Assembly (NCBI RefSeq): GCF_016862555.1
Contig: NZ_BONE01000066.1
Coordinates: 1-42,698, forward strand
DNA: 42,698 bases
Source: Asanoa siamensis
GTDB lineage: Bacteria > Actinomycetota > Actinomycetes > Mycobacteriales > Micromonosporaceae
Direction: 5' to 3'
Positions 14,850 to 25,812 of this stretch are shown one piece after another. A program made the translations under genes and the position numbers. The notes under the pieces are model-generated. The model did not search any database, had not been told where the DNA came from, and worked only from the letters and a program-made list of their open reading frames with translations. Positions within the stretch are counted from its first letter, which is position 1, and every line of letters starts with the position of its first letter.

Positions 14850-16381
14850 TTGACTGCTGCCTCCGTGGTGGTGCCGGAGATGGGGGCCGGATCCGACTTG
14901 CCCACGTCTTGCATGGTGGCCTGCACGGCCGGGTTGATCACGTCCGTCACCGGCTTCGGGTAGAAGCCGAGGAACAGGATCAGCAGGATCAGCGGCGCGA
15001 CCACGACCTTCTCCCGCACCGAGAGGTCGCGGCGCATCCGCGGCTCCTCGAGCAGCGCCGGGTTGAGGTTGCCCTGCGTCGTCCGCTGCACCATCCAGAG
15101 CACGTACGCCGCCGCCAGGATGATGCCGACCGTCGCGATGACCGCGACCGGCTTGTTGACCGTGAACGTGCCGACGAGCACCAGGAACTCGGAGACGAAC
15201 GGCGCCGTGCCGGGCAGGGCCAGCGAGGCCAGGCCGGCGAAGAAGAGCACGCCCGCCAGCACCGGCACCAGCTTGCCGGCGCCGCCGAAGTCACGGATGT
15301 TGGCCGAGTCGCGGCGGGCGACCAGCATGCCGACCACGAGGAACAGCAGGCCGGTGGCCAGGCCGTGGTTGAGCATGTAGAGCACCGCGCCGGTGCCGGC
15401 CTGGGTGGTGAACGCGAAGATGCCGACGCCGATGAAGCCGAAGTGCGCGATCGACGTGTAGGAGACCAGCCGCTTGAGGTCGTTCTGGCCGATCGCCAGC
15501 AGCGCCGCGTAGATGATGCCGATCAGCGCCAGCGCGATCGCCCAGGGCGCGAACCAGCGCGACGCCTCCGGGAACAGCGGGAGGCAGTAGCGCAGGATGC
15601 CGAACGTGCCGACCTTGTCGAGCACGCCCACGAGCAGCGCGGCGGCACCGGCCGGTGCGGCACCACCGGCGTCCGGCAGCCAGGTGTGGAACGGGAAGAA
15701 CGGCGCCTTGATCGCGAAGGCGATGAAGAACCCGAGGAACAGCCAGCGGCCCGTGTTCGTCGCGAACTCGCTGGACGTCAGCGCCTGCCAGTCGAAGGTG
15801 TGCCCACCGACGACCCAGAGGCCGATCACCGCGGCCAGCATGAACAGGCCGCCGACCAGCGAGTAGAGGAAGAACTTGACCGCCGCGTACTGGCGCTGGT
15901 GTCCGCCGAAGCTGCCGATGAGGAAGTACATCGGCACGAGCATGACCTCGAAGAACACGTAGAACAGGAAGACGTCGGCGGCCGCGAAGACGCCGATCAT
16001 CGTGCATTCGAGGACCAGCAGCAGCGCGAAGTAGGTCGGAATGCTCCGCCGGCTCTTGTCGGCGTCGTGCCAGGAGGCGACGATCACGATCGGCACCAGC
16101 ACGGTGACCAGCAACAGCATGACGAGCGCGATGCCGTCCGCCGCGAACGTGAACCGGGCGTCCCAGGTCGGGATCCACTGGTACGACTCACGCAGTTGGA
16201 ACCGGTCGCCCCCGGCGTCGAAGGCGATCCACATGACCACCGACAGCACGAAGACCAGCAGCGACCAGGCCAGCGCCACGATCTTGGCCGTTTCCGGCCG
16301 CGACTTCGGCAGGCACCAGACGACGATCGCGCCGAGAAGCGGCAACCCCGTCAGGACCGTGAGATACGGGAAGTCCTGCAT
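14846..16381 (-). CDS. nuoM: NADH-quinone oxidoreductase subunit M
   Basis: The product has 511 residues from ATG 16381 (MQDFPYLTVL). An alternative ATG at 16396 would add MAELA and overlap nuoL by 13 bases. It is an antiporter-like proton-pumping subunit with about fourteen helices. Characteristic stretches are FYVFFEVMLVPMYFLIG, with the key Glu, the lysine segment AFAIKAPFFPFHTWLPDA, and LKRLVSYTSIAHFGFI. It lies between nuoL and nuoN, overlapping nuoN by four bases. Downstream of the last helix is a short polar tail (KSDPAPISGTTTEAAVK). Confidence 0.97.
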   Translation of the reverse strand: MQDFPYLTVLTGLPLLGAIVVWCLPKSRPETAKIVALAWSLLVFVLSVVMWIAFDAGGDRFQLRESYQWIPTWDARFTFAADGIALVMLLLVTVLVPIVIVASWHDADKSRRSIPTYFALLLVLECTMIGVFAAADVFLFYVFFEVMLVPMYFLIGSFGGHQRQYAAVKFFLYSLVGGLFMLAAVIGLWVVGGHTFDWQALTSSEFATNTGRWLFLGFFIAFAIKAPFFPFHTWLPDAGGAAPAGAAALLVGVLDKVGTFGILRYCLPLFPEASRWFAPWAIALALIGIIYAALLAIGQNDLKRLVSYTSIAHFGFIGVGIFAFTTQAGTGAVLYMLNHGLATGLLFLVVGMLVARRDSANIRDFGGAGKLVPVLAGVLFFAGLASLALPGTAPFVSEFLVLVGTFTVNKPVAVIATVGIILAAAYVLWMVQRTTQGNLNPALLEEPRMRRDLSVREKVVVAPLILLILFLGFYPKPVTDVINPAVQATMQDVGKSDPAPISGTTTEAAVK

Positions 16382-16383
16382 CG

Positions 16384-18303
16384 CTAGCTCAGCCATCCCA
16401 TCTGCACTGCGACGAACGCGGCGACCACGACCAGGGCGCCGGCCATCATGGACATCGCATACGACCGGACGAAGCCGGTCTGCAGCCGGCGCAACCGGCC
16501 GGAGCCGCCGCCGACCGCGGCCGCGAGGCCGTTGACCGCACCGTCGATGCCCCGGTTGTCCAGGAACACCAGCGCGCGGGTCAGGAAGATGCCGGGCTTC
16601 TCGAAGACGATCTCGTTGAAGGCGTCGGCGTAGAGGTTGCGGCGGGCGGCCGTGACGACCACGCCGGCCGGCTGCTCGACCAGCGCGGTGCCGCGGCGGA
16701 AGAGCAGGTATGCCAGGCCGATGCCGGCGAACGTGAGCACCAGCGACAGCGTGGTGATCACCCCGTGCGACATCACCGGCTCCGGATGACCAGCTTCGTG
16801 CGGCAGCGGCGGCTCCAGCCACTTCGCGACCGGGCTGGCCATCAGGCCACCGGCGATCGCCGAACCGATCGCGAGCAGCACCAGCGGCCCGACCATGATC
16901 GGTGGTGACTCGTGCGGGTGCTCGATGTCCTCGGTCCAGCGCTTCGGGCCGAGGAAGGTGAGCACCCAGAGCCGGGTCATGTAGAAGGCGGTGAGCCCGG
17001 CGCCGAGCAGCGCGGCCCAGCCGTACAGCCAGGCGGTCCAGCCCTCACGCTCGAAGGCCGCGACGATGATCGGCTCCTTGGTGAAGAAGCCGGAGAAGCC
17101 CGGGAAGCCGACGATCGCCAGCCAGCCGGCGGTGAACGTGCCGAACGTCCACGGCATCAGCTTCCACAGCCCGCCGAACCGCCGGATGTCGACCTGGTCC
17201 TTCATGCCGTGCATGACGGAGCCGGCACCGAGGAACATGTTGGCCTTGAAGAAGCCGTGCGCGAGCAGGTGGATGATCGCCAGCGCGTACGCGCCGCCGC
17301 CGAGGCCGACGCCCAGGAACATGTAGCCGATCTGGGAGACCGTCGACCAGGCCAGCACGCGCTTGATGTCGTCCTTGGCCGCGCCGATGATGCAGCCGAT
17401 CAGCAGCGTCAGCGCGCCGACGCTGACCACGACCGTCTGCAGCACCTCGTTGGCCGAGAAGATCGCGTTGGACCGGGCGATCAGGTAGACGCCCGCGGTG
17501 ACCATCGTGGCCGCGTGGATGAGGGCGGAGACCGGCGTCGGGCCCTCCATCGCGTCGGGCAACCAGGCCTGCAGCGGGAACTGGCCGGACTTGCCGGTCG
17601 CGCCGAGCAGGAGCAGCAGGCCCATCAGCAGCACGACGGTCGACGACAGCCCGCCGACGCCGTTGAAGACGTCCGCGTAGTTCGTCGAGCCGAGGTAGGC
17701 GAACATCGTGAAGATCGCGATGACCAGGCCGGCGTCGCCGACGCGGTTCATCAGGAACGCCTTCTTGCCCGCGGTGGCCGCCGAGGGCCGGGTGTACCAG
17801 AACGAGATCAGCAGGTACGACGCCAGGCCGACGCCTTCCCAGCCGAGGTAGAGCATCACGTAGTTGTTGCCGAGGACCAGCAGCAACATCGCGGCGGCGA
17901 AGAGGTTGAAGTAGCCGAAGAAGGTGTGCCGGCGCTCGTCGTGCGCCATGTAGCCGACCGCGTACAGGTGGATCAGGAAACCCACACCCGTGATCAGCAG
18001 GCAGAAGACGGCGGACAGCGGGTCGAACAGCAGACCGATGTCAACCTTCAGGTTGCCGACCGAGATGAACTCCCACAGGTTGCGCTCCACCGCCCGGTTG
18101 GGCTGGTCGCGCAACGAGAAGAAGTAGATCAGGGTCAGCACGAAGCCGGCGCCGATAGCCGCTGTGCCCAGCCAGTGCGCGAACTTCGCGCTCCGGCGCC
18201 CGAGCAGCAGGATGACCGCCGAACTCACCAGCGGGATGGCGATGAGCAGCCACACGCTGCCCAGTACGCCCGTCGCGTGGGCGTACTCGATCGTCTGTTC
18301 CAC
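16384..18303 (-). CDS. nuoL: NADH-quinone oxidoreductase subunit L
   Basis: The product has 639 residues, GTG start. It is the largest antiporter-like subunit of complex I and should carry the long lateral helix at its C-terminus. Landmarks are the N-terminal helices with FYLHLYAVGYM-like sequence (LIHLYAVGYMAHDERRHTFF), LGWEGVGLASYLLISFW, the lysine region KSGQFPLQAWLPDAMEGPTP, SALIHAATMVTAGVYLI, and HALANNMLF-type HGFFKANMFLGAGSVMH. The C-terminal 100 residues continue with two more helices. It is separated from nuoK by only 13 bp. Confidence 0.97.
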   Translation of the reverse strand: MEQTIEYAHATGVLGSVWLLIAIPLVSSAVILLLGRRSAKFAHWLGTAAIGAGFVLTLIYFFSLRDQPNRAVERNLWEFISVGNLKVDIGLLFDPLSAVFCLLITGVGFLIHLYAVGYMAHDERRHTFFGYFNLFAAAMLLLVLGNNYVMLYLGWEGVGLASYLLISFWYTRPSAATAGKKAFLMNRVGDAGLVIAIFTMFAYLGSTNYADVFNGVGGLSSTVVLLMGLLLLLGATGKSGQFPLQAWLPDAMEGPTPVSALIHAATMVTAGVYLIARSNAIFSANEVLQTVVVSVGALTLLIGCIIGAAKDDIKRVLAWSTVSQIGYMFLGVGLGGGAYALAIIHLLAHGFFKANMFLGAGSVMHGMKDQVDIRRFGGLWKLMPWTFGTFTAGWLAIVGFPGFSGFFTKEPIIVAAFEREGWTAWLYGWAALLGAGLTAFYMTRLWVLTFLGPKRWTEDIEHPHESPPIMVGPLVLLAIGSAIAGGLMASPVAKWLEPPLPHEAGHPEPVMSHGVITTLSLVLTFAGIGLAYLLFRRGTALVEQPAGVVVTAARRNLYADAFNEIVFEKPGIFLTRALVFLDNRGIDGAVNGLAAAVGGGSGRLRRLQTGFVRSYAMSMMAGALVVVAAFVAVQMGWLS

Positions 18304-18316
18304 GAATGCGGCCCCT

Positions 18317-18616
18317 CTAGTACTTCAGCAGGTTCGCGTCGTCGACGCTCGCCGAGCGTCGCGTCCGGAAGATCGTCATGATGATCGCGAGACCGACCAC
18401 GACCTCCGCGGCAGCGACGACCATGACGAAGAACGCGATGATCTGGCCGTTGAGGTTGCCGATGATCCGACTGAACGTGACCAGCGTCAGGTTGGCCGAG
18501 TTGAGCATCAACTCGATGCACATGAAGAGCACGATCGCGTTGCGGCGGATCAACACGCCGACGGCCCCGATCGTGAACAGGATGCCGGCCAGCACCAGGT
18601 AGTAGCTCGGGTTCAT
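18317..18616 (-). CDS. nuoK: NADH-quinone oxidoreductase subunit K
   Basis: The product has 99 residues and three transmembrane helices, the usual size. NuoK sits in the proton path near the quinone site. The glutamates in helix 2 ([15 protein letters not shown]) and helix 3 ([12 protein letters not shown]) needed for proton transfer are present. The ATG overlaps the nuoJ stop codon (ATGA). Confidence 0.97.
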   Translation of the reverse strand: MNPSYYLVLAGILFTIGAVGVLIRRNAIVLFMCIELMLNSANLTLVTFSRIIGNLNGQIIAFFVMVVAAAEVVVGLAIIMTIFRTRRSASVDDANLLKY

Positions 18617-19374
18617 TTCTCGGTGCCCTTCGGGGCGGTCTCGCGCGGGCTGAGCTCACGCGTCGGGAGGATCTCGGGGACGCTGCGCTGGGTGAGCGTG
18701 CCGTCCGGCAGCCGCCCCGGCGTGGCGACCGAGTCTGAGGTGGCGTAGACGCCCGGGCCCGGCTTCGGCGCCGGGTAGTTGCCCGGCCGGAAGCGCAGCC
18801 GCATCGTCTCGGGCTGGCCCAGCCGCTCGCTCTTCGGCTTGTGGATGTGCGCCAGCACCATCGCGCCGACCGCCGCCGTGATGAGCAGCGCCGACGTCGC
18901 CTCGAACGCGAACACGTAGTTCGTGAAGAGCAGCGCCGCGATGCCCTGGACGTTGCCGTTCTGGTTGGCGGCCTCGAGGCCGACCGCGGTGGTGTCGCCG
19001 ACCGCCCGCGCGACCAGCGTGCCGACCAGGCCGGCGAAGCCGAGGCCGACGAGCACCGCGGCGACCCGCTGCCCGCGCAACGTCTCGATCAGCGAGTCGG
19101 ACGCGTCCCGGCCGACCAGCATCAGCACGAACAGGAACAGCATCATGATGGCGCCGGTGTAGACGATGATCTGTACCATGCCGATGAACGGACCGGCCTG
19201 CACGACGTAGAACACGCCGAGGCAGAGCATGGTCAGCACCAGCCAGAGCGCCGAGTGCACGGCGTTGCGGGCCACCACCATGCCGATCGCGCCGAGCAGC
19301 GCGAGCGGGGCGAGGATCCAGAACGTGACCGCCTCGCCGGTGGTGACGGTGGCCGCGAGCGCGATGTTGGTCAT
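18613..19374 (-). CDS. nuoJ: NADH-quinone oxidoreductase subunit J with extended tail
   Basis: The product has 253 residues from ATG 19374, which overlaps the nuoI stop. Sequence upstream in the same frame is the shadow of nuoI. Five transmembrane helices occupy residues 1-165, including the conserved [19 protein letters not shown] segment. The last 85 residues form a Pro/Arg/Thr-rich cytosolic tail (for example [20 protein letters not shown]) absent from the short proteobacterial form but common in actinobacteria. It is a membrane-arm subunit next to NuoK and NuoA. Confidence 0.96.
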   Translation of the reverse strand: MTNIALAATVTTGEAVTFWILAPLALLGAIGMVVARNAVHSALWLVLTMLCLGVFYVVQAGPFIGMVQIIVYTGAIMMLFLFVLMLVGRDASDSLIETLRGQRVAAVLVGLGFAGLVGTLVARAVGDTTAVGLEAANQNGNVQGIAALLFTNYVFAFEATSALLITAAVGAMVLAHIHKPKSERLGQPETMRLRFRPGNYPAPKPGPGVYATSDSVATPGRLPDGTLTQRSVPEILPTRELSPRETAPKGTEK

Positions 19375-19952
19375 GACGCTTCTCCCGTCGCGTCTTTGGT
19401 CCCGGTCTCGGACCACGGAGCCCGCTCGGCCCCGGCGGAGGTGCCCGGGTTGGTGAGCGCGCCCACGTAGTAGTCCTTCTCGGTCTCACCCAGCCGCATC
19501 GGGTGCGGCGGCTGCTCCATGCCGGGCAGCAGCGGGGCCAGGAGCTGTTCCTTGGTGAAGATCAGGTCCTGGCGGTTGTCGCGGGCGAGCTCGTACTCGT
19601 TGCTCATCGTCAGCGAACGGGTCGGGCACGCCTCGATGCACAGTCCGCAGAAGATGCACCGGGCATAGTTGATCTGGTAGATGCTGGCGTACCGCTCGCC
19701 CGGCGAGAACCGCTGCTCGTCGGTGTTGTCGCCACCCTCGACGTAGATCGCGTCGGCGGGACAGGCCCAGGCGCACAGCTCGCACCCGATGCACTTCTCC
19801 AACCCGTCCGGGTGCCGGTTGAGGATGTGCCGGCCGTGGTAGCGCGGTGCCGCCGGAGCCGGCTCGAACGGGTAGTCCGTCGTCACGATCTTGCGGAACA
19901 TGTGCGAGAACGTGACGCCGAAGCCCTTGAACGTGCCCGTGATGGCGCCCAT
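19371..19952 (-). CDS. nuoI: NADH-quinone oxidoreductase subunit I, 2x[4Fe-4S] ferredoxin-like
   Basis: The product has 193 residues from ATG 19952 ([15 protein letters not shown]). Two ferredoxin motifs bind clusters N6a and N6b: C54-x2-C57-x2-C60-x3-C64 and C99-x2-C102-x2-C105-x3-C109. They pass electrons from NuoG toward NuoB. An acidic, Gly-rich tail of about 40 residues follows the conserved core. The gene begins one base after the nuoH stop codon and overlaps nuoJ by four bases. Confidence 0.97.
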   Translation of the reverse strand: MGAITGTFKGFGVTFSHMFRKIVTTDYPFEPAPAAPRYHGRHILNRHPDGLEKCIGCELCAWACPADAIYVEGGDNTDEQRFSPGERYASIYQINYARCIFCGLCIEACPTRSLTMSNEYELARDNRQDLIFTKEQLLAPLLPGMEQPPHPMRLGETEKDYYVGALTNPGTSAGAERAPWSETGTKDATGEAS

Positions 19953-19953
19953 C

Positions 19954-21345
19954 TCAGTCTTCCTTCTCTTCGGTCGAGGTGGTGTCGACGACGTCCGGTG
20001 CGCCACCGCCCACGTTGGCCGGTTGCCGCTGCGCCACCCCGCGCCGGGCCCGCGGGCTCGGCGGGACCACGAGGTCCATCGGCGGCAGCGGGAAGCTGCC
20101 CTGCGGCCGCGCGTTGACCTGCTCCTGCAGCGGTCGCGGCGGCTGCTTGCGGCGGTCCGGCCAGGCCAGGGTGATCAGCAGGATGACCAGCAGGGCGCCG
20201 CCGATGATGCCCCAGCGGACCGCGTCGCTGTTCTCCTTCTGCAGCACCCGGATGCCGGCCAGCGCCAGGATCCAGACCAGGTTGATCGGCAGCAGGACGC
20301 GCCAGCCGAGCCGCATGAACTGGTCGTAGCGCAGCCGGGGCAGCGTGCCACGGAGCCAGACGAAGACGAAGACCAGCAGGATGACCTTGGCGAAGAACCA
20401 GATCAGGCCGAACCAACCCGAGTTGGCACCGTCCCAGATGCTGATCGGCCAGGGCGCCCGCCAGCCGCCGAGGAACAGCGTCGTGGCGACCGCGGAGACG
20501 GTCACCATGTTGACGTATTCGGCGAGCATGAAGAGCGCGAACTTCAGCGAGCTGTATTCGGTCATGAAGCCCGCGACGAGCTCGGACTCCGCCTCGGGCA
20601 GATCGAACGGCGCCCGGTTGGTCTCACCGACCGCGGAGATGAAGTAGATGATGAAGCTCGGCAGCAGCAGGATCGCGTACCAGCCGGGTGCGAAGAACTC
20701 GAACCCGCCGAGCGAGGCGCTGCGGTCGCTGCCGGCCTGCGCGGCGACGATCCCGCTGGTCGACATCGTGCCGGCGGTCATGAACACCGCGACGATCGAG
20801 AGACCCATGGCGACCTCGTACGAGATCATCTGGGCGCTCGACCGCAGGCCGCCGAGGAGCGGGTAGGTCGAGCCGGAGGCCCAGCCGCCGAGCACGATGC
20901 CGTAGATGCCCATCGAGGACGCGGCCAGGATCACCAGCACCGCCACCGACACGTCGGTGACCTGCAGCGGCGTCTGGTGGCCGAACATGCTCACCATCGG
21001 GCCGAACGGGATCACCGCGAGCGCCGTGACCGCGCAGATCACCGAGATGGTCGGCGCGAAGAAGTAGACGACCTTGTCGGCGCCCTTCGGCAGGATGTCT
21101 TCCTTGAAGGCCATCTTCAGGCCGTCGGCCAGCGTCTGCAGCAGGCCGAACGGGCCGACCTGGTTGGGACCGGGCCGCACCTGCATGAAGCCCACGACGC
21201 GCCGCTCGAACCAGACGCCCAGCAGCGTGGCGAGCACCGCGAAGACGAACGCGGCGACGACCTTGATGAGCGAGATCCACCAGGGATCGTGCCCGAAGTC
21301 GGCCAGCGTCGGGTCCTGCGCGAGGTAGACCGCGGGGGTCGTCAT
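19954..21345 (-). CDS. nuoH: NADH-quinone oxidoreductase subunit H
   Basis: The product has 463 residues from ATG 21345, which overlaps the nuoG stop codon (ATGA). It is the membrane subunit that forms the quinone-binding chamber together with NuoB and NuoD. Family motifs are [21 protein letters not shown], the acidic-loop region [20 protein letters not shown], and [17 protein letters not shown]. After the last helix there is a cytosolic tail of about 60 residues, rich in Pro and Arg (from about residue 405), longer than in E. coli NuoH (325 residues) and typical of actinobacteria. Confidence 0.97.
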   Translation of the reverse strand: MTTPAVYLAQDPTLADFGHDPWWISLIKVVAAFVFAVLATLLGVWFERRVVGFMQVRPGPNQVGPFGLLQTLADGLKMAFKEDILPKGADKVVYFFAPTISVICAVTALAVIPFGPMVSMFGHQTPLQVTDVSVAVLVILAASSMGIYGIVLGGWASGSTYPLLGGLRSSAQMISYEVAMGLSIVAVFMTAGTMSTSGIVAAQAGSDRSASLGGFEFFAPGWYAILLLPSFIIYFISAVGETNRAPFDLPEAESELVAGFMTEYSSLKFALFMLAEYVNMVTVSAVATTLFLGGWRAPWPISIWDGANSGWFGLIWFFAKVILLVFVFVWLRGTLPRLRYDQFMRLGWRVLLPINLVWILALAGIRVLQKENSDAVRWGIIGGALLVILLITLAWPDRRKQPPRPLQEQVNARPQGSFPLPPMDLVVPPSPRARRGVAQRQPANVGGGAPDVVDTTSTEEKED

Positions 21346-23780
21346 CGGGCTCCTCCAGCCGAGATCGAGACGACCGCGCCGGAGGTGACGCCCAGCGTCC
21401 GCCGGGTGGTCGATCCGGGCGAGTTGGTCGGCAGCCAGACCACACCGGCCGGCATCTCCGTGATCATCGCCGGCAGCGTGACCGCGCCGCGGCCGGTGCC
21501 GACCGTGACCGCCTCGCCGTCGGCGACGCCGATCGCCTCGGCGGTCGCCTTGTCGAGCCGGACCACCGGCGGGCGGGCCGTGCCGGCCAGCTCCTGGTCG
21601 CCGTCGAGCAGGCTGCCGAGGTCGATGAGCTGGTGCCAGGTCGCCAGCACCGCCTCGCCGGTGCCGGGCTCGGCCGCCTCGGCCGGCTCGTGCAGCGGCG
21701 CGTGCGGGCGGTCGGCCCGGGTGACCGGCAGGCCGCCCAGCTCGCGGCGGACCGTGTTGACGTCGCCGGTGCCGAGCGTGACGCCGAGCGCGGCGGCGAG
21801 GGCGTCGAGCACCCGGCCGTCGTTCATCGCGTCGGTCGGCAGCACCGTCTCGAAGGTCCGCAGCCGGCCCTCCCAGTCGAGGAAGCTGCCGGACTTCTCG
21901 GCCACCGGGGCGACCGGGAAGACCACGTCGGCGCGGCGGCTCACCGCGCTGCGCCGCACCTCGAGGCTGACCAGGAACGGCACCGCGTCGAGCGCCTGCT
22001 CGGCGAGCTTCGGGTCGGTGAGGTCGGCCGGGTCGACGCCGGCGACGACCAGCGCACCGAGCCGACCGCCGGCGGCCGCCACGACCATCGCGTCGGTGTC
22101 GCGGCCCGGCGTGCTCGGGATGACCCCGGCCGCCAGGTCCCAGGCACCGGCGAGCTCGGCCCGGCCGGCCGCGTCGGAGACCAGCCGGCCACCGGGCAGC
22201 AGGTTGGGCAGGCAGCCCGCGTCGACCGCGCCGCGGTCGCCCGCGCGCCGGGGCACCCAGGCGAGCTTCGCGCCGGTGCGCTCGGCCAGCGCCGCCGCGG
22301 CGGACAGGCCGCCGGGCACCGAGGCGAGCCGCTCGCCGACGATCAGCAGCGCGCCGGGGGCCTTGAGCGCCTCGGCGACCACGTCGTGCTCGGCCAGCAC
22401 GCGCGCCTCCTCGCCCGGGATGATCCGGGCGACCTTGGCGCCGAGCTTCTCCAGGCCGCGGGTCACGTACGGCGAGAGCGCGTAGATCGGCAGCTTGCGC
22501 TTGGTGAACTGCTTGCGCAGGCGGAGGAAGAGGATCGGCGACTCCTCTTCCGGCTCCAGGCCGACGATGACGACGGCCGGTGCCGCGTCGACGTCGGCGT
22601 AGGTGACGTCGGTCGTGCCGACCACGGAGGAGGCCAGGAACTCGGTTTCCTCGGTCGACAGCGGCCGCGACCGGAAGTCGATGTCGTTGGTGTGCAGGGC
22701 GACCCGCGCGAACTTGGCGTACGCGTAGGCGTCCTCGACGGTCAGCCGGCCGCCGGTCAGCACGCCGACGCCGTGCGCGCCCTCGCGGGCCGTGCGCAGC
22801 CCGTCGGCCGCGACCTGCAGCGCTTCGCTCCAGGAGGCCGACCGCAGCTCGCCGGTCGCCGCGTCGCGGACGAGCGGGGTGGTGAGCCGGTCGGTGGCGG
22901 TCGCATAGCGGAAGCCCCAGCGACCCTTGTCGCAGTTCCACTCCTCGTTGACCGCCGCGTCGTCGCCGGCCAGCCGGCGCAGCACCTTGCCACGCCGGTG
23001 GTCGGTGCGCATGCTGCAGCCCGAGGCGCAGTGCTCACAGGTCGACGGCGAGGACACCAGGTCGAACGGCCGCGACCGGAACCGGTACTGCGCACCGGTC
23101 AGCGCGCCCACCGGGCAGATCTGCACGGTGTTGCCGGAGAAGTAGGAGTTGAAGGGAACGTCGCCCTCCGCCTCCTCGCCCGCCGCGGCGTCGTACACCT
23201 CGTCGCGGTAGACGTTGATCTCCTCGGCGCTGCTGCGGTTCATCAGGTCGATGAACTTGTCGCCCGCGATCTCCTCGGAGAACCGGGTGCAGCGCTGGCA
23301 GAGCACGCACCGCTCGCGGTCGAGCAGCACCTGCGAGGAGATGTTGATCGGCTTCGGGTATTCGCGCTTGTGCTCGTGGAACCGCGAGTCGGCCCGGCCG
23401 GTCGACATCGCCTGGTTCTGCAGCGGGCACTCGCCGCCCTTGTCGCACATCGGGCAGTCGAGCGGGTGGTTGATCAGGAGCAGCTCCATGATGCCCTCCT
23501 GCGCCTTCTTGGCGACCGGAGAGCTGAGCTGGGTCTTGACCACCATGCCGTCGGCGACCGGCTGGGTGCACGAGGCGACCGGCTTGCGCTGACCCTCGAC
23601 CTCGACCAGGCACTGCCGGCAGGCACCCGCGGGCGCCAGCAGCGGGTGGTCGCAGAACCGCGGGATCGCGATGCCGAGCTGCTCGGCAACCCGGATCAGC
23701 AGCGTGCCCTTCGGCGCGGTCACCTCGACGCCGTCGATGGTCAGGGTGACCTCGTCGGCCTTCTTGGCTACATCCGTCAT
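21342..23780 (-). CDS. nuoG: NADH-quinone oxidoreductase subunit G
   Basis: The product has 812 residues. The N-terminal iron-sulfur region has the ligands for the [2Fe-2S] cluster (C43, C54, C57, C71), the His-ligated [4Fe-4S] cluster (H105, C109, C112, C118), and a second [4Fe-4S] cluster (C158, C161, C164, C222). C248-x2-C251-x3-C255 with C283 matches the extra N7 cluster found only in some bacteria. The rest is a molybdopterin-oxidoreductase-like fold that has lost its cofactor role in complex I. The C-terminus ends in an aspartate-decarboxylase-like barrel. The ATG overlaps the nuoF stop codon by one base (TGATG). Confidence 0.97.
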   Translation of the reverse strand: MTDVAKKADEVTLTIDGVEVTAPKGTLLIRVAEQLGIAIPRFCDHPLLAPAGACRQCLVEVEGQRKPVASCTQPVADGMVVKTQLSSPVAKKAQEGIMELLLINHPLDCPMCDKGGECPLQNQAMSTGRADSRFHEHKREYPKPINISSQVLLDRERCVLCQRCTRFSEEIAGDKFIDLMNRSSAEEINVYRDEVYDAAAGEEAEGDVPFNSYFSGNTVQICPVGALTGAQYRFRSRPFDLVSSPSTCEHCASGCSMRTDHRRGKVLRRLAGDDAAVNEEWNCDKGRWGFRYATATDRLTTPLVRDAATGELRSASWSEALQVAADGLRTAREGAHGVGVLTGGRLTVEDAYAYAKFARVALHTNDIDFRSRPLSTEETEFLASSVVGTTDVTYADVDAAPAVVIVGLEPEEESPILFLRLRKQFTKRKLPIYALSPYVTRGLEKLGAKVARIIPGEEARVLAEHDVVAEALKAPGALLIVGERLASVPGGLSAAAALAERTGAKLAWVPRRAGDRGAVDAGCLPNLLPGGRLVSDAAGRAELAGAWDLAAGVIPSTPGRDTDAMVVAAAGGRLGALVVAGVDPADLTDPKLAEQALDAVPFLVSLEVRRSAVSRRADVVFPVAPVAEKSGSFLDWEGRLRTFETVLPTDAMNDGRVLDALAAALGVTLGTGDVNTVRRELGGLPVTRADRPHAPLHEPAEAAEPGTGEAVLATWHQLIDLGSLLDGDQELAGTARPPVVRLDKATAEAIGVADGEAVTVGTGRGAVTLPAMITEMPAGVVWLPTNSPGSTTRRTLGVTSGAVVSISAGGAR

Positions 23781-25099
23781 CAGTGCGCCCCCACGAGAGC
23801 CTTCTCGGACAGCCGGGGAGCCGTCCGGCCCTCGATGTAGTCGAGGTAGTCCTGCTTGAAGTACTGCAACGAGGACGTCACCGGGCTCGTCGCGCCGTCG
23901 CCCAGACCGCAGAACGAGCGGCCCAGGATGTTGTCACAGGTGTCGAGCAGCGTGTCCAGGTCCTCGTGGGTGCCCTGGCCGGAGAGGATCCGCTGGTAGA
24001 CCCGGACCATCCAGTAGTTGCCCTCGCGGCACGGGGTGCACTTGCCGCACGACTCGTGGTGGTAGAACTCCAGCCACCGGTAGGTCGCGTAGACCGGGCA
24101 GTCCTGGTCCGAGAAGATCTGCGTCGCCGTCGTGCCGAGGATGCTGCCGGCACCGGCCACGCCCTCGAAGTCCAGCGGCACGTCGAGGTGGTCCGCGGTG
24201 AGCAGCGGGGTCGACGAGCCGCCCGGGGTCCAGAACCGGAGCTGGTGGCCCGGCTGCATGCCGCCGGCCAGCTCGATCAGCTCGCGCAGCGTGATGCCCA
24301 TCGAGCACTCGTACTGGCCCGGGTTGTTGATCCGCCCGGAGAGCGAGTAGATCATCGGGCCCGACGACTTCTCGGTGCCCATCGTCTTCCACCAGTCGGC
24401 GCCGCCCAGCACGATGTAGGGCACGCTGGCGATGGTGCCGACGTTGTTGACCACCGTCGGCGAGGCGTAGAGGCCGTGCGTCGCGGGGAACGGCGGGCGC
24501 AGCCGGGGCTGGCCGCGGAAGCCCTCCAGCGAGTCGAGCAGGGCCGTCTCCTCGCCGCAGATGTAGGCACCCGCGCCGCTGTGCACGACGACCTCGAGGT
24601 CGTACCCGGAACCGAGGATGTTGCGACCGATGTAGCCCTTGTCGTAGGCCTCGAGCACCGCGTTGCGCAGCCGCCGCGCGGCGTGCACCGCCTCGCCGCG
24701 GATGTAGATGTAGGCCCGCTCGGCGCGGATCGCGTAGCTGGCGATGATCACGCCCTCGATCAGCGAGTGCGGGTCGTGGGTCATCAGGGGCAGGTCCTTG
24801 CAGGTGCCCGGCTCGCCCTCGTCGGCGTTGACGACGAGGTAGTGCGGCTTGCCGTCGCCCTGCGGGATGAAGCCCCACTTGAGCCCGGTCGGGAACCCGG
24901 CACCGCCGCGCCCGCGCAGGCCCGAGTCCTTGACGAGCTGGATCAGGTCGTCGGGGTGCGCCTTGAGCGCCTTCTTCAGCGCCTGGTAGCCGTCGAGCTG
25001 CTCGTAGGTCCGGACGCTCCAGGCGTTGGGCGACAGCCAGCGCTTGGTCAGGACGGGGGTGAGCTTCTCGAGGACTTCCCGCCGCGGAGAGGTGGTCAC
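23780..25099 (-). CDS. nuoF: NADH-quinone oxidoreductase subunit F (NADH/FMN site)
   Basis: The product has 439 residues from GTG 25099, which overlaps the nuoE stop (GTGA). It is the NADH dehydrogenase subunit holding FMN and cluster N3. The glycine-rich NADH/FMN region is [16 protein letters not shown] (about 63-77), followed by [12 protein letters not shown] (91-102). The [4Fe-4S] ligands are C351, C354, C357 ([12 protein letters not shown]) and C397. The open frame extends further upstream but that part is the shadow of nuoE. It works with NuoE and NuoG as the electron-input module. Confidence 0.98.
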   Translation of the reverse strand: MTTSPRREVLEKLTPVLTKRWLSPNAWSVRTYEQLDGYQALKKALKAHPDDLIQLVKDSGLRGRGGAGFPTGLKWGFIPQGDGKPHYLVVNADEGEPGTCKDLPLMTHDPHSLIEGVIIASYAIRAERAYIYIRGEAVHAARRLRNAVLEAYDKGYIGRNILGSGYDLEVVVHSGAGAYICGEETALLDSLEGFRGQPRLRPPFPATHGLYASPTVVNNVGTIASVPYIVLGGADWWKTMGTEKSSGPMIYSLSGRINNPGQYECSMGITLRELIELAGGMQPGHQLRFWTPGGSSTPLLTADHLDVPLDFEGVAGAGSILGTTATQIFSDQDCPVYATYRWLEFYHHESCGKCTPCREGNYWMVRVYQRILSGQGTHEDLDTLLDTCDNILGRSFCGLGDGATSPVTSSLQYFKQDYLDYIEGRTAPRLSEKALVGAH

Positions 25100-25812
25100 T
25101 TCTTGTCCTCCTTGGCGCCGGCCTTCTTGATCGGGGTGTCCGGGTTGAACCCCGCGACCGCGATGCCGTGCTGCTGTGCGAGTTGCAGGCCACGCAGGGT
25201 CGGCTCGCCCGGCACGCCGTCGGCGACCGCCTCGTCCCGCGTGTCCGGGAAACCGGCGAGCTGCAGCGACATCTCCTTGAGCGTGCAGAGCCGGGCGCCG
25301 CGGCTGGGCTGCGGCCGTTCGCCGCGCCGCAGGTCGTCGACCAGGTCGGTCGCCGAGCCGGGGGTGACGTTGTCGAAGAAGTCGTAGTTGACCGTCATGA
25401 CCGGGCCGTAGTCGCACGCGGCCAGGCACTCGGCGTGCTCCAGCGTGATCGTGCCGTCGGCGGTGGTCTCGTCGTGGCCGACACCGAGGTGCTCGCTGAG
25501 CGTGTCGTAGACCTCCTGGCCACCGAGCACGTTGCACATCGTGTTGGTGCAGACGCTGACCAGGTAGTCACCGGTCGGGCGGCGCTTGTACATCGTGTAG
25601 AACGACGCGACCGCACCGACCTGGGCCTTGTTGATGCCGAGCACCTCGGCGCAGAACTCGACGCCCGCCGGGGAGACGTGACCCTCCACCGACTGCACGA
25701 GGTGCAGCAGCGGCAGCAGGGCCGACCGCGTGCGGTCGGCGGGGTAGCGGGCCAGGATCTCCCGGGCCCGCTGCCGGATCTCCTCGTCGAAGACGGTCGT
25801 TGGCGCTGTCAT
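25096..25812 (-). CDS. nuoE: NADH-quinone oxidoreductase subunit E, [2Fe-2S]
   Basis: The product has 238 residues. A thioredoxin-like ferredoxin domain carries the [2Fe-2S] ligands C88, C93, C129 and C133 (CTNTMC and CLAAC). An N-terminal helical bundle (residues 8-80) precedes it. After the conserved core there are about 80 extra residues, including [20 protein letters not shown], ending in a Lys-rich tail. Such extensions are usual in actinobacterial NuoE. The start codon overlaps the nuoD stop by four bases. Confidence 0.97.
   Translation of the reverse strand: MTAPTTVFDEEIRQRAREILARYPADRTRSALLPLLHLVQSVEGHVSPAGVEFCAEVLGINKAQVGAVASFYTMYKRRPTGDYLVSVCTNTMCNVLGGQEVYDTLSEHLGVGHDETTADGTITLEHAECLAACDYGPVMTVNYDFFDNVTPGSATDLVDDLRRGERPQPSRGARLCTLKEMSLQLAGFPDTRDEAVADGVPGEPTLRGLQLAQQHGIAVAGFNPDTPIKKAGAKEDKK

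Noticed and set aside
12324-24000. Very long plus-strand open frames opposite nuoN, nuoM, nuoL, nuoH and nuoG (up to 864 codons)
   Set aside because: High GC and third-position bias leave antisense frames open. Their translations are rich in Arg, Gly, Asp, His and Gln with no recognisable domain, while the minus strand gives complete conserved complex I subunits.
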